The notes under the pieces: generated by a model | Databases searched by the model: none | Seen by the model: the letters and a program-made list of their open reading frames with translations, nothing else | What the model was told of the DNA's origin: nothing | Translations under genes and position numbers: made by a program | In this document: positions 42,100 through 51,658 of the stretch, one piece after another | Numbering within the stretch: the stretch's first letter is position 1 | Layout of the letters: every line of letters begins with the position of its first letter | Source: Thermohalobaculum sp963700775 | GTDB taxonomy: Bacteria > Pseudomonadota > Alphaproteobacteria > Rhodobacterales > Rhodobacteraceae | Assembly: GCA_963700775.1 (NCBI GenBank) | Contig: CAVOYU010000003.1 | Location: forward strand, 62,001 to 126,000 | Length of the DNA: 64,000 bases | Direction of reading: 5' to 3'

Positions 42100-42127
42100 C
42101 CGTGCGCATACCCCCGGAGGGCGGGGT

Positions 42128-43132
42128 TCACCCGATCACCCCTCCCGTCCCGGAGGCCTCCCGCGGCGCCCCCTGGCCCGAGCAGCTCGCCCCGCCGAGG
42201 ACGCAGAACTTCGCGCAGTGGGGATGGTTCAGCGCCACCTCGCCGGCCGCCCCGGCCAGCGTCTCCCCCAGCTCGAAGCGGGCATCGTAGGCCAGCAGCG
42301 TGCAGGCCAGCACCACCGGCCGCGCCGCCCCCTTGCGCTTCGCCACCATCCGCGCGCTGGCGCACATGACGCTGTCGGGCCGCTTGCCCAGGATATCCCA
42401 GCACGCCCCGGTGATCTCCGGCACCTCCGCCGCCTCGTCCATCTCCGGGAACAGCACCAGCGCCCCCGGATCGGCGGCGTCGACCGCCAGCCCCTCGGCG
42501 GCGAACAGCGCCGCATAGCCGGCGCGGGCCGCCGCCTCGGCCTCGCCCCACAGCGTCCGCCCCGCCACCGCCGTCCGGACCCCGGCGTCGCGCAGCCAGC
42601 GCAGGCCCTTCAGCGTGACCGCGAAGCTCCCCTCCCCCCGCTCGGCGTCGTGGTTGGCGGCGGCGTAATGGTCGAGCGACACCCGCACCGTCAGCCGCCC
42701 GCCATGGCGCCCGGCCAGCGCCGCCAGCCCGTCCCGCACCCGCGGCCGCATCATCGGCCGCATGGCGTTGGTCAGCACCAGCACCCGGCGGCCCCGCTCC
42801 AGCGCCGCGCCGAGCATCGGCAGGATGTCCGGATTCATGAACGGCTCGCCGCCGGTGAAGCCGATCTCGGCGGTCGGCAGGCCCAGCGCGGCGATCTCGT
42901 CCAGATAGGCCGTCACCTCGGCCAGCGTCAGGTAGACCAGTGCATCATTGCTGGGGCTCGACAGGATGTAGCAGTGCCGGCACTCGATGTTGCAGAGCGT
43001 GCCGGTATTGAACCACAGCGTCTCCAGCGCCGTCAGCCGCACCCGGGCGCGCGGCTCGCCCTTGGCGGTCCAGCGCGGGTCGGCGAACTTCGCCAGCGGC
43101 CGCAGGGCGGCGGAGGGGGTCTCGCGGTTCAT
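42128..43132 (-). CDS. Radical SAM protein
   Basis: A 334-aa radical SAM enzyme. The cluster motif CNIECRHC (CxxxCxxC) is followed by GFTGGEPFMNPDI (SAM-binding GGE) and later TVRVSLDHY. The C-terminal region has additional Cys (VMCASARM, LACTLLAYD, HCAKFCVLGGASCSG), in SPASM-like style, so an auxiliary cluster is possible. The N-terminal MNRETPSAALRPLAKFADPRWTAKGEPRARV is family specific. The substrate is unknown and no precursor-peptide gene is seen nearby. Confidence 0.88.
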   Translation of the reverse strand: MNRETPSAALRPLAKFADPRWTAKGEPRARVRLTALETLWFNTGTLCNIECRHCYILSSPSNDALVYLTLAEVTAYLDEIAALGLPTAEIGFTGGEPFMNPDILPMLGAALERGRRVLVLTNAMRPMMRPRVRDGLAALAGRHGGRLTVRVSLDHYAAANHDAERGEGSFAVTLKGLRWLRDAGVRTAVAGRTLWGEAEAAARAGYAALFAAEGLAVDAADPGALVLFPEMDEAAEVPEITGACWDILGKRPDSVMCASARMVAKRKGAARPVVLACTLLAYDARFELGETLAGAAGEVALNHPHCAKFCVLGGASCSGQGAPREASGTGGVIG

Positions 43133-43234
43133 GGACCTGCCGGGGCTGCCTCGTCCTCGGGCGCAACCATGCGGCGCGCGCGGGCGGCTGTCAAAGGCCG
43201 CCGGGCGGCGTTGACCGGATTGTGACCGCCCCGC

Positions 43235-43744
43235 TCAGGGGAACAGCGCCGGGCGCGGACCGGGACTGAACCGGGCGAAAATCGGCTTGTCGCGGCTGAC
43301 CATGAAGTCCATCGTCGGCAGCCGGATCTCCGGGCCCTCGGCGCCGTATTCCGGCCGCCACGGCAGGCTCGATGCGGCGCAGGCCGCGGGCGCCCCGGCG
43401 AGGTGGTCGAGGTCGCGGGCGCGGGGCATGAACCCGAGGCCGCGGATCGCCTTCTGTCCGCCCAGCATCAGCCCGCCGGCATCGATCACGTCCTCGTTCA
43501 GCGCGGCGCTCAGCGCCGACTGCCGGTCGGTGGCCCAGGCACCGCAGAGAACGGTAACACCGTTGCGCTCCATCGCCCGGGCGGCCACCGTGATGCCGCC
43601 CCCGGTGCTCCAGTCGCCACCGCCGCTGACATAGCCCGGCCCCACGGTATCCGGCCCGACCATGGCGTAGCGGGCGCAGGCCGCAAGCGCGAGGCAGAGG
43701 GCGAGGACGGTCGGGAAGCGGAGCAAGATCGGCCTCCGGGGCAC
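43235..43744 (-). CDS. Putative lipoprotein
   Basis: A 169-aa protein with a lipoprotein signal: basic N-terminus, hydrophobic core and lipobox LAAC with Cys23. The mature part (ARYAMVGPDTVGPGYVSGGG ... GGITVAARAMERNGVTVLCGAWATDRQS) has no domain I recognise. Probably anchored in the outer or inner membrane facing the periplasm. It stands between the radical SAM gene and the tuf terminator, all on the minus strand. Confidence 0.7.
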   Translation of the reverse strand: MPRRPILLRFPTVLALCLALAACARYAMVGPDTVGPGYVSGGGDWSTGGGITVAARAMERNGVTVLCGAWATDRQSALSAALNEDVIDAGGLMLGGQKAIRGLGFMPRARDLDHLAGAPAACAASSLPWRPEYGAEGPEIRLPTMDFMVSRDKPIFARFSPGPRPALFP

Positions 43745-43780
43745 GGGCGGGTTCCGGCCCGGATTATGGGTGGCGGAGCC

Positions 43781-43811
43781 GGGAAAGGAAAGGGCCGCCC
43801 GGAGGCGGCCC
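43781..43811 (-). terminator. Intrinsic terminator of tuf
   Basis: Read on the minus strand: an 8-bp perfect GC stem (GGGCCGCC / GGCGGCCC on the plus strand, 43792-43811, 4-nt loop) followed by TTTCCTTTCCC. It begins about 25 bp after the tuf stop, which fits a rho-independent terminator for the tRNA-Gly/tuf transcript. Confidence 0.8.
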
Positions 43812-43836
43812 CTGACCGGTCACGACGACGAAGCCT

Positions 43837-45012
<1,176 letters not shown>

Positions 45013-45175
45013 AGGTCGTTCCCCATGTCCCGGGCGCGGGGCCCGTAGTTGCGGTGCGGTTTTCCGGCGCCCGGATAGCCTCTCGGGCGGCGCTCTGCAA
45101 GCGCGAATGTGACAGGGCGGGAAAGGGGGCGAACAATAGGGCTGGCAACCGAGCGGGCAAGCCGGCCATGCGGGT

Positions 45176-45249
45176 TGGAGCGGGTGAAGGGAATCGAACC
45201 CTCATCTTCAGCTTGGAAGGCTGTTGCTCTACCATTGAGCTACACCCGC
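45176..45249 (-). tRNA. tRNA-Gly (anticodon TCC)
   Basis: A 74-nt cloverleaf including an encoded CCA end. Acceptor stem GCGGGTG pairs with CACCCGC, the D arm GCTCAATGGTAGAGC, anticodon stem CAGC/GCTG with loop CTTCCAA (TCC), and T arm AGGG-TTCGATTC-CCTT. It lies upstream of tuf, as in the classical tRNA-tufB arrangement. Confidence 0.95.
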
Positions 45250-45381
45250 ATCTGGCGCCGATATGCCTCCGAACCGAAGGAATTGCAACAAAGCCGCTGA
45301 CGCAGCCGACTGGAAAAAGCCGGATTGGAAAGACACGGCGAGAGTCCTCCGGCAACGGCCCGCGACCGGATCGTGCGGGGA

Positions 45382-46350
45382 TCAGTCCTCTGCCGCGACT
45401 CTTGTGAGGATCTTCAGGTTGAAGCGGTCCGCGAGCCACCGCGTCAGGGCGGTCGGCCGCCCGTTCGCATAGAGCGGTATGAGTATTTCCTTGATCAGGC
45501 CCCGGTGCATGAACTTGATCCATTTCAGCAGCACCATATAACACCCGAGCCGTTCGAGCAGACCCAGTTCGGTCCGCCGTCCGATCATCCGCCGGAACTC
45601 GCGCATCAGCCGGAAAAGCTTGAAATGCAGGCCGCGGCTGCGGATGCCACGATACCACTCCATCATCGACTTTCCGTCGCCATTGGTCGAGTTCCCGGCG
45701 TGTATCCTGCGCAGGAACAGGGTCTCACGGATCATGGTGGATCGGCCCAGGATGGCCAGCTCGCCGAGCAGGACATGGTCCGATCCCATGAACGCGCCCA
45801 TCCCGCCGGTCTTCGCCAGAACATCGCTCCGGATCAGCCCGTAGACCGGGTTGGTCCTGCCGATCCCCTGCGCCATCAACCGGCCGAACCTTTTCACCGG
45901 GTCGGCGCTGTCCGAGGCCATGGTGTCGAGATAACAGGACTTCTCGTTGCCCGCCGCATCGATGAAGATGGTGGCCGGATAGGCGAGGACGCAGCCCTCG
46001 TCGGCCTCGAGAATCTCGACGCATCTCTCGAGCAGCCTCGGGGCCATCAGGTCATCGGCGGCCGCCCAGCGGAAGTACCTGCCGCGCGAGACATCGAAGA
46101 CATGGTCGAAATTCCACGCCGCACCCTGGTTCTTGGGCTGGCGGACATAACGGATCCGCGGGTCGCTCGCGGCGAAGCTGCGGCAAATTTCCTCCGTCGC
46201 GTCAGTAGATGCATTGTCCGAGATGATCAGCTCGAAATCGCCATAGGTCTGCGAGAGTACGGATTCGATCGCGCCGGCAGCGTACCTTGCGCCATTGTAG
46301 ATCGGCATACCAATGCTGACCACCGGTGCCGGCTCGGTCAGCTTGCTCAT
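45382..46350 (-). CDS. Glycosyltransferase family 2
   Basis: A 322-aa GT-A glycosyltransferase: VVSIGMPIYNGARYAAGAIESVLSQTY, LIISDNASTDATEEI and the DXD-like FRWAAADDLMAP, then a Met-rich middle and a basic C-terminal half. The start was placed at MSKLTEP with a GGTGG site upstream; an ATG two codons earlier is possible. It is the first gene of the exopolysaccharide locus, transcribed toward tRNA-Gly. The sugar and acceptor are unknown. Confidence 0.9.
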   Translation of the reverse strand: MSKLTEPAPVVSIGMPIYNGARYAAGAIESVLSQTYGDFELIISDNASTDATEEICRSFAASDPRIRYVRQPKNQGAAWNFDHVFDVSRGRYFRWAAADDLMAPRLLERCVEILEADEGCVLAYPATIFIDAAGNEKSCYLDTMASDSADPVKRFGRLMAQGIGRTNPVYGLIRSDVLAKTGGMGAFMGSDHVLLGELAILGRSTMIRETLFLRRIHAGNSTNGDGKSMMEWYRGIRSRGLHFKLFRLMREFRRMIGRRTELGLLERLGCYMVLLKWIKFMHRGLIKEILIPLYANGRPTALTRWLADRFNLKILTRVAAED

Positions 46351-46846
46351 TTGCATCCACCACGCACGGAATGGCACCGATCACATGTCTGTCTTCGCCA
46401 AAAAAAGTCGCGAAAACAGGGTATCCGTACGGCATTTTTTAGTAAAGTTGAATGTGGTCCCGATTTGCTATCGTCTTGCGGGAAAGGGGCCGGTCCGCAA
46501 GACGCCCGCATTTGGCTCGACCATGCATCCGAACTGGCTGGCAGGGGTGAACCGCGAGATCATCCGTGCCCGCACGGCACCGGCCAGGCGGCCCTTCCGG
46601 GACTTCGGCGGTTGCGCCGTGTCCATCCTTCTGCATCAGGTGATTTTTGGTGCATAAATATTTACAGCTGCAGAAAAAACGATACAATTCGATAGTCTGC
46701 TGGAGCGGCGAGGGTTGCCTGAAGCGGATGTCCAGGCGCGAAGGACGCGGCGGCACGCTGCGTGCGCAGGTTTGTGTTCGCGATGCATATTCTCGCGTGA
46801 GGGATATTTCGCCTGCGGGCGGCAATACTGCACGGGGAAAACGGAC
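46351..46846. other. Divergent intergenic region of the EPS locus
   Basis: About 500 bp with no supportable gene. AT-rich patches at 46410-46450 and 46650-46700 probably contain divergent promoters: a good plus-strand one at 46661-46688, and a weaker minus-strand TTTACT/TACCCT pair near 46410-46450. The plus transcript would have a leader of about 150 nt before the phosphoribosyltransferase gene. Confidence 0.5.
46661..46688 (+). promoter_or_regulatory. Sigma-70-type promoter TTTACA-N16-TACAAT
   Basis: The -35 TTTACA (46661-46666) and -10 TACAAT (46683-46688) are separated by 16 bp, in AT-rich DNA. They would start transcription near 46695, toward the phosphoribosyltransferase-HAD gene. Confidence 0.55.
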
Positions 46847-47875
46847 ATGAACTACCGGTCCCTTGCGGACATGAACGCCGCGATCGTCTGCGGGATGGCG
46901 CGTCTTCCGCCCGCGCTTGATCTGGTGGTAGGAGTTCCGCGCAGCGGCCTGCTGCCCGCCAATCTCCTCTGTCTCGCCCTTAACGTTCCGATGGCGGATC
47001 TGGAGGGATACTGTGCCGGACGCGTGTTGAGCACCGGGAGAACTCGGCAAAGAGACACCGGGAAGGATGGCGGTCCGCGCAAGCGACAGGTCGTCGTCGT
47101 CGATGACAGTATCTACAGCGGTGCCGCGATGCGATCGGCGCGGGCAGCCATCGACGCCGCAGGTCTCGGCGACGAAGTCACCTTCGTGGCCGTCTACGGC
47201 AACAGCGCCGGGCATCCGGACGTCGACCTGGTCCTCGAGGCCGTCCCGCAGCCGAGGTTCTTTCAATGGAACGTGATGCATCACGACATCCTCCAGCATG
47301 CATGCGTCGACATCGACGGGGTGCTTTGCGTCGATCCGACCGACACCGAGAATGACGACGGCACCAACTACGATCGGTTCCTGCGCGAGGCGACGCCGCT
47401 CTGGCGGCCGACCCGGCCGATCGGTCGGCTGGTGACCAGCCGGCTCGAGAAGTACCGGCCACAGACCGAGGAATGGCTGCGCAGGCAGGGCATCGACTAC
47501 GGGCATTTGCATATGCTCGACCTGCCGAGCCGCGAGGAAAGACTGCGGCTCGGCGCCCATGGCCGCTTCAAGGCACAGATCTACGCACGCGGAGACTCGT
47601 TGCTCTTCATCGAAAGCTCCCATGATCAGGCCGTGGAGATCGCGACGTCCTCCGGAAAACCGGTTCTCTGCGCGTGCTGTTTCGAATACCTGCGTCCCGA
47701 CCGGCTGAGCCTGAACGCCATGCGCCAGAGTTTGCGCACGGCGCCGCGGCGCCTGCAGCTGGCCCATCGGCATGAACTCAGTCCCGAAGAACTGAAGAAG
47801 ACCCTGCGGGGCGTCATCGGCAAGGATGCGTATGTCTTCCTCAAGTGGCTGGCCGGCAGGCACCGCGCCAGTTGA
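46847..47875 (+). CDS. Phosphoribosyltransferase-HAD phosphatase fusion
   Basis: A 342-aa two-domain protein. Residues about 10-135 are a type I phosphoribosyltransferase fold with LVVGVPRSGLLPANLL and the PRPP-binding motif VVVVDDSIYSGAAM (82-95). From about 150, a HAD-like domain starts with VDIDGVLC (Asp155, Asp157), has RLVTSRLEKYRPQTEEWL as motif II/III region, and LLFIESSHDQAVEIA near motif IV. The start was set at MNYRSLAD after GGGGA. Its partner genes are glycosyltransferases and a sulfotransferase, so a role in sugar-nucleotide or phosphoribosyl chemistry of the polysaccharide is inferred. Confidence 0.75.
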   Translation: MNYRSLADMNAAIVCGMARLPPALDLVVGVPRSGLLPANLLCLALNVPMADLEGYCAGRVLSTGRTRQRDTGKDGGPRKRQVVVVDDSIYSGAAMRSARAAIDAAGLGDEVTFVAVYGNSAGHPDVDLVLEAVPQPRFFQWNVMHHDILQHACVDIDGVLCVDPTDTENDDGTNYDRFLREATPLWRPTRPIGRLVTSRLEKYRPQTEEWLRRQGIDYGHLHMLDLPSREERLRLGAHGRFKAQIYARGDSLLFIESSHDQAVEIATSSGKPVLCACCFEYLRPDRLSLNAMRQSLRTAPRRLQLAHRHELSPEELKKTLRGVIGKDAYVFLKWLAGRHRAS

Positions 47876-48008
47876 CACCTCGGGCCGGTCAAACCGGAGC
47901 GTTTCGCCGTTGTTGACATGACGATTGCATCATCCTGTCTCGATAGATTGAGTTTCTCTGGTATGTCGTTCACCTGCTTGCTGAAATTGTGAGGAACAGA
48001 GCGATACG

Positions 48009-48806
48009 ATGGACCCGCGGCTTTCCATGCCAATCAAGAACCTGCTGCGGCTGACGATCGGTCGTGCAGCTGACGCAGTTCTGCCCGGGACGACAAGGTT
48101 CGTCGTGCTGACCAGCGGCAGGTCCGGAAGCAATTTCCTCACCTCGCTGATGAAGTCGCACCGGCGCATCGTCCAGCATGGCGAGATCTTCGGCGAGTTC
48201 CAGCTGCGGAGCAGCCTGGTCCGGAACCACATCAATCGCGTGGGAGTGACGTCCTATCTTGACCGCCGCCTCGAGCGGATGACCTGGGAAGCCGCGACGG
48301 GCGTCAAGATCCTCTACGGGAATCTCGAACCCGGTTACGGAGAGAACTGGGGCATTCCGGGCAACGATGCGCTGCCCGGCCATATCTCTGACGATCCGGA
48401 CCTGCGCATCATCCACCTCGTCCGCGAGGACAAGCTGGCGATGCTCGTGTCGGCGAGGCTCGCCAGCAAGACCCGGACCTGGCTCAAGGGGAGCTATGGC
48501 GGCCAGTCCGTGACGCTGCCTGCCGATTGGGTCAGGTCCCGGTTCGAATGGCTCGAAACCTGGGAGAACTGGGTTGCCACGGCGATTCCGCCGGATCGGG
48601 TTCTCCAGACCACCTATGAAACGCTCGTCGCCCGGCAGAGCCCGGAGGTCGACCGGGTCTTCAAATTCCTCGGCGTTCCTCCGGCGACGGTCACGTCGCC
48701 CCTGAAGAAGCAGCTCCGGCGCCCTAAGTCCGAGGTGGTCCGGAATTATCGCGAACTCTGCGCGGAGTTTCGCGGGACGCGCTACGAGGCGTTGTTTTCG
48801 GAATGA
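48009..48806 (+). CDS. Sulfotransferase family protein
   Basis: A 265-aa protein resembling Stf0-type PAPS sulfotransferases. The 5'-phosphosulfate-binding loop TSGRSGSNFLTSL is at 35-47; LRIIHLVREDKLAMLVSARLA matches the 3'-phosphate-binding R-x7-S region. The end has RVLQTTYETLVARQSPEVDRVFKFLGV. It would transfer sulfate from PAPS to a hydroxyl, here plausibly on the exopolysaccharide or a glycolipid. Located between the phosphoribosyltransferase-HAD gene and the GH16 gene on the same strand. Confidence 0.85.
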   Translation: MDPRLSMPIKNLLRLTIGRAADAVLPGTTRFVVLTSGRSGSNFLTSLMKSHRRIVQHGEIFGEFQLRSSLVRNHINRVGVTSYLDRRLERMTWEAATGVKILYGNLEPGYGENWGIPGNDALPGHISDDPDLRIIHLVREDKLAMLVSARLASKTRTWLKGSYGGQSVTLPADWVRSRFEWLETWENWVATAIPPDRVLQTTYETLVARQSPEVDRVFKFLGVPPATVTSPLKKQLRRPKSEVVRNYRELCAEFRGTRYEALFSE

Positions 48807-48983
48807 CGGCGCGGCCAGTCAGTCATTCCAAATCCCGAACCATTGAAGTGAAACGGATTGGCAGGATCTGACGGCATGGCGACGCCGCGCGGTCGCCCAG
48901 CCCTGCCAATCGGATCGGCGCCCGGAGATTTCAGTCCACGGCACCTTTCCCAGCGGCACCACCAAGACCCGGAGGCCCAAAAA

Positions 48984-50252
48984 ATGCGGAAGATCCCGGT
49001 TCTTTTCCTCGCTGCGTTGGCGGCGGTCACCTGCGAACCCGCCGCGGCGGAGCGGCCGCAGCGGGAGTTTGAGCCGGATTCGAGCGCCCACAGTTCGGTC
49101 AATCCGGTCCGTCTCGCCGGAACGCTGCCGGCCCACAGCAGCATCGTGCAATCAAAGCCGCTGCACGGTGCGGAGATCGCCGAACGTCTCGGTCTCGGCG
49201 GGGGCGTCCTCGTCTCGACCTGGGAAGCGGGTTTTCCGAAGACCGTGACCTGGCGTCCGGAGAACGTCGTCGACGACGGCGAGGGCGGCGTTGCCCTGCG
49301 CCTCTCGATCTCGCCGGATCCCGCCCCGCGCCCCTATCTCGGAGCCGAGTTCCAGGCAAAGGGCTACGCCGCCGTCTGGGGCCGCGTCGAGTGGCGGGGC
49401 CGGCTTCCCGCCGGCATTCCCGGCAGCGTCGTAGGGATGTTTCTCTACAAAACCCCCTTCACCGCCGGGACGGATCGCGAACTCGACCTGGAATACGTGC
49501 CCGGAGATCCCAAGGTCGCCCATCAATTCGGCACCATGCAGATGACCCTGCACATGAAACGCCACGACGGCAGCGGCGGGCGCGAGAAGCAGAGCTACCG
49601 CATCAACGTTCCGGCTCACTGCATCGAGGCGGCGTGCGGCTGGGCGATCGAGTTCCAGCCCGAGTACATCCTCTTCCAGATCGCCCATGACCCGGGCGTC
49701 GGGTGGGAGACAATCGGACGGTTCAGCCACGGCACCGGCTGGGACCTGGCCGCGGGAGTACGGTTCGGCGGCGCCCTGAACGGCAGGACCCGGAACTTCA
49801 CCAGCGACGAAATATGGTCCGAACAGACCGTCGCGGCCTATGTCAGCTACTGGTGCACCGACGACCAGCCGGGCTGGCTCGGAGCGCTCGACGAGCGCGA
49901 TCTGTCGGACGGCGCGCCGCAATTTGCGCTGAAGTCGATGGCTCTCTCTTCCTACAACACGCTCACGTCGTTCGGGCCCGGGGACTGGTCGCTGACCGCG
50001 ACCGGCGAGGTCGCGATCGCCGGAATTCCGGATGACGACCTTCAAGCGACCGCAATCCAATACCGGCTCGACGGCGGCGACTGGCGTGATCTGGGCGCCT
50101 TCGCGGCCGGCGACTATGCGCTTCCGCCGGGGTTGGCCGCACGATCCGTCGAGATCAGGAGCGTCGCTCGCGGCCCCGCATTCGCCGACAGTGGCCACGA
50201 AGTGGTCTCGGGCCCGAGCGACCGGAAGACTGTCCCGGCCTGGAAACCCTGA
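48984..50252 (+). CDS. Exported GH16 family beta-glucanase-like protein
   Basis: A 422-aa protein with a signal peptide (about residues 1-22). It has a beta-jelly-roll GH16 domain with the catalytic box ELDLEY (nucleophile Glu166, Asp168, acid/base Glu170) preceded by WGRVEWRGRLPAGIPGSVVGMF. The C-terminal about 130 residues (SYNTLTSFGPGDWSLTATGEVAI ...) form an extra beta-rich module. GH16 enzymes cleave beta-1,3/1,4 glucans or galactans; in succinoglycan loci ExoK plays this role. The start was chosen by a GGAGG site 9 nt upstream of ATG 48984. Confidence 0.88.
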   Translation: MRKIPVLFLAALAAVTCEPAAAERPQREFEPDSSAHSSVNPVRLAGTLPAHSSIVQSKPLHGAEIAERLGLGGGVLVSTWEAGFPKTVTWRPENVVDDGEGGVALRLSISPDPAPRPYLGAEFQAKGYAAVWGRVEWRGRLPAGIPGSVVGMFLYKTPFTAGTDRELDLEYVPGDPKVAHQFGTMQMTLHMKRHDGSGGREKQSYRINVPAHCIEAACGWAIEFQPEYILFQIAHDPGVGWETIGRFSHGTGWDLAAGVRFGGALNGRTRNFTSDEIWSEQTVAAYVSYWCTDDQPGWLGALDERDLSDGAPQFALKSMALSSYNTLTSFGPGDWSLTATGEVAIAGIPDDDLQATAIQYRLDGGDWRDLGAFAAGDYALPPGLAARSVEIRSVARGPAFADSGHEVVSGPSDRKTVPAWKP

Positions 50253-50315
50253 CAGTCCCATGCCGCCGCGGGCCGGTGGCGCTGCGGCCGTCAATCGCAG
50301 GCTACCACGAAAAGC

Positions 50316-50999
50316 TCAGTAGCTGCCCTTCTGGAAGAACACCACTCTGAAGGTCAGTATGACGATCCAGATATCCAGCATCATGTTCCGGGTGCGGACG
50401 TATTTCAGATCGAGGGCGACCCTGTTCTCGAACGAGACGTCGCTCCGCCCGCTCACTTGCCAGAGCCCCGTAAGGCCGGGGCGGACAGACAGGTAGCCAT
50501 TGCGTCCGGCACCGTACCGCTCCAGTTCCGGCTCGGTCACGGGGCGCGGCCCGACAACGCTCATGTCGCCCTTGAGGATGTTGATCAGTTGCGGCAGTTC
50601 ATCGAGGCTGGTCTTTCTCAGCACACGACCGAACGGGAACACCCGCGGATCGGATTTCAGCTTCTGCGTCGCCGCCCACTCGCGCGCAGCGTCCGGATTC
50701 CGCGCAAGATGCGTCTGCAGGATCCGATCCGCCTCGACGCACATCGTCCGGAACTTCAGGCATCTGAATCTGCGGCCACCCCTGCCGATCCGCTCATGCG
50801 CGAAGACGATCGGGCCGCGCTCGCAAAGCGAAAGATAGGCCACGACCATGGCAATGACCGGCGAGAGCAGGATCAGACCCGCCGATGCGGCGATCACATC
50901 GAATGCGCGCTTCAGCGGCAACAAGCCGGGCCGGGCCGTTGCCGCAGGAATCTGTGCATGTTCGTGGCGCGGGCCATCGACCCGCCAAATCGAGTTCAT
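50316..50999 (-). CDS. exoY: ExoY-like undecaprenyl-phosphate sugar transferase
   Basis: A 227-aa bacterial sugar transferase that moves the first hexose-1-phosphate onto undecaprenyl phosphate, starting the repeat unit. One membrane helix (KRAFDVIAASAGLILLSPVIAMVV), then VFAHERIGRGGRRFRCLKFRTM, LDELPQLINILKGDMSVVGPRPV and RPGLTGLWQVSGRSD, all standard. It is short like ExoY and lacks the multi-helix N-terminus of WbaP/ExoU types. The start at ATG 50999 is preceded by AGGGAG. The gene is alone on its strand, convergent with the GH16 gene. Confidence 0.93.
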   Translation of the reverse strand: MNSIWRVDGPRHEHAQIPAATARPGLLPLKRAFDVIAASAGLILLSPVIAMVVAYLSLCERGPIVFAHERIGRGGRRFRCLKFRTMCVEADRILQTHLARNPDAAREWAATQKLKSDPRVFPFGRVLRKTSLDELPQLINILKGDMSVVGPRPVTEPELERYGAGRNGYLSVRPGLTGLWQVSGRSDVSFENRVALDLKYVRTRNMMLDIWIVILTFRVVFFQKGSY

Positions 51000-51295
51000 G
51001 CGATGCTCCCTCGCCACAAATTAGCCAACAATCAACAGTAGGCTGTAAGCTCGTAAGCATATTCGGTCGCGGGCAAACTCAGCTGATTCCTTACTACAAA
51101 CTGAACGTTTCGACTAGTTAGGTCTGAAGTAAAACTGAATGGTGGAGTTTTATCGCACTGTAGTTGAGTCAAGATTTGGTTTTACAATTTTGGAGTGTGG
51201 CGGTATCTTCATCGGATCGGGCTGAGGTCTTTGGTTTTCCGATGCCCCGGGTTCGCTCTTGAGCGTTCACGTAAGTAGAAAGGCTGGGGGGCCAA
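51000..51295. other. AT-rich divergent region between exoY and the 98-aa membrane protein
   Basis: About 300 bp, clearly AT-richer than the flanks, with no gene. It presumably carries divergent promoters. A stretch at 51029-51048 resembles the 20-bp units repeated upstream of exoP; see that entry. A TACAAT hexamer near 51183 has no matching -35 at a proper distance. Confidence 0.5.
51029..51048. promoter_or_regulatory. Candidate site resembling the exoP direct repeat
   Basis: The bases CAATCAACAGTAGGCTGTAA align to the exoP-side unit CACTATACTATAGGTTGTAA with 14 of 20 identities by eye, sharing TAGGnTGTAA. It lies about 30 bp upstream of the exoY start. Shared regulation is only a suggestion. 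Confidence 0.25.
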
Positions 51296-51592
51296 ATGGA
51301 AGTGGTGATCTTTGCGAGCTTCGTGCTGATCGGGGTGGTGTGCGGCTTCTTCCTCTCGATCTTCGGGTTCCTGGCGGTCATTTGCGCCTGGCTGGTGGCA
51401 ATCGCACTGGCGATCTATGCCGGCGCGATCAGCGCGGATCTGTCGTTCTTCGGATTCGTGATCGCCATAGCTGCGGCTCAGGCCGGCTTCCTGGCAAGCG
51501 CCGTGATCTCGAGCAAACTGCGCGCATTGAACCTGAAGCTGCCGAGTTCCGACGGCGCTCGCGGCGCTGAGCCGAACGGAAACGAACTGTAG
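51296..51592 (+). CDS. Small membrane protein, three hydrophobic segments
   Basis: A 98-aa hydrophobic protein: segments at about 3-25 (VVIFASFVLIGVVCGFFLSI), 26-45 (FLAVICAWLVAIALAIYAG) and 50-72 (SFFGFVIAIAAAQAGFLAS), then a polar tail (LNLKLPSSDGARGAEPNGNEL). A GGGGGGCC stretch precedes the ATG. No family is recognised. Its place before the glycosyltransferases suggests an accessory role at the membrane in polysaccharide synthesis. Confidence 0.65.
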   Translation: MEVVIFASFVLIGVVCGFFLSIFGFLAVICAWLVAIALAIYAGAISADLSFFGFVIAIAAAQAGFLASAVISSKLRALNLKLPSSDGARGAEPNGNEL

Positions 51593-51658
51593 TGATGCCG
51601 GGCCGAACAATCGGCGGGAGGACTTGAAGATCCTCCTGATGCTCACATCTGATTTTCG

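Larger units (their letters stand above)
41577..42127. other. 550-bp intergenic region with several palindromes
   Basis: No convincing gene. The first about 70 bp upstream of the AbiEi start are AT-rich and probably hold its promoter, with the imperfect palindrome TGCACTGCAGGTGCA at 41634-41648. Then come short repeated phrases: CCACCCTGCGGGTGGG-like stems (about 41747-41763), a perfect palindrome at 41852-41871, the phrase CCCCTGCTCAA twice (about 42027 and 42080), and a perfect palindrome at 42082-42099. The pattern resembles dispersed extragenic palindromic elements and insertion scars. Confidence 0.6.
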
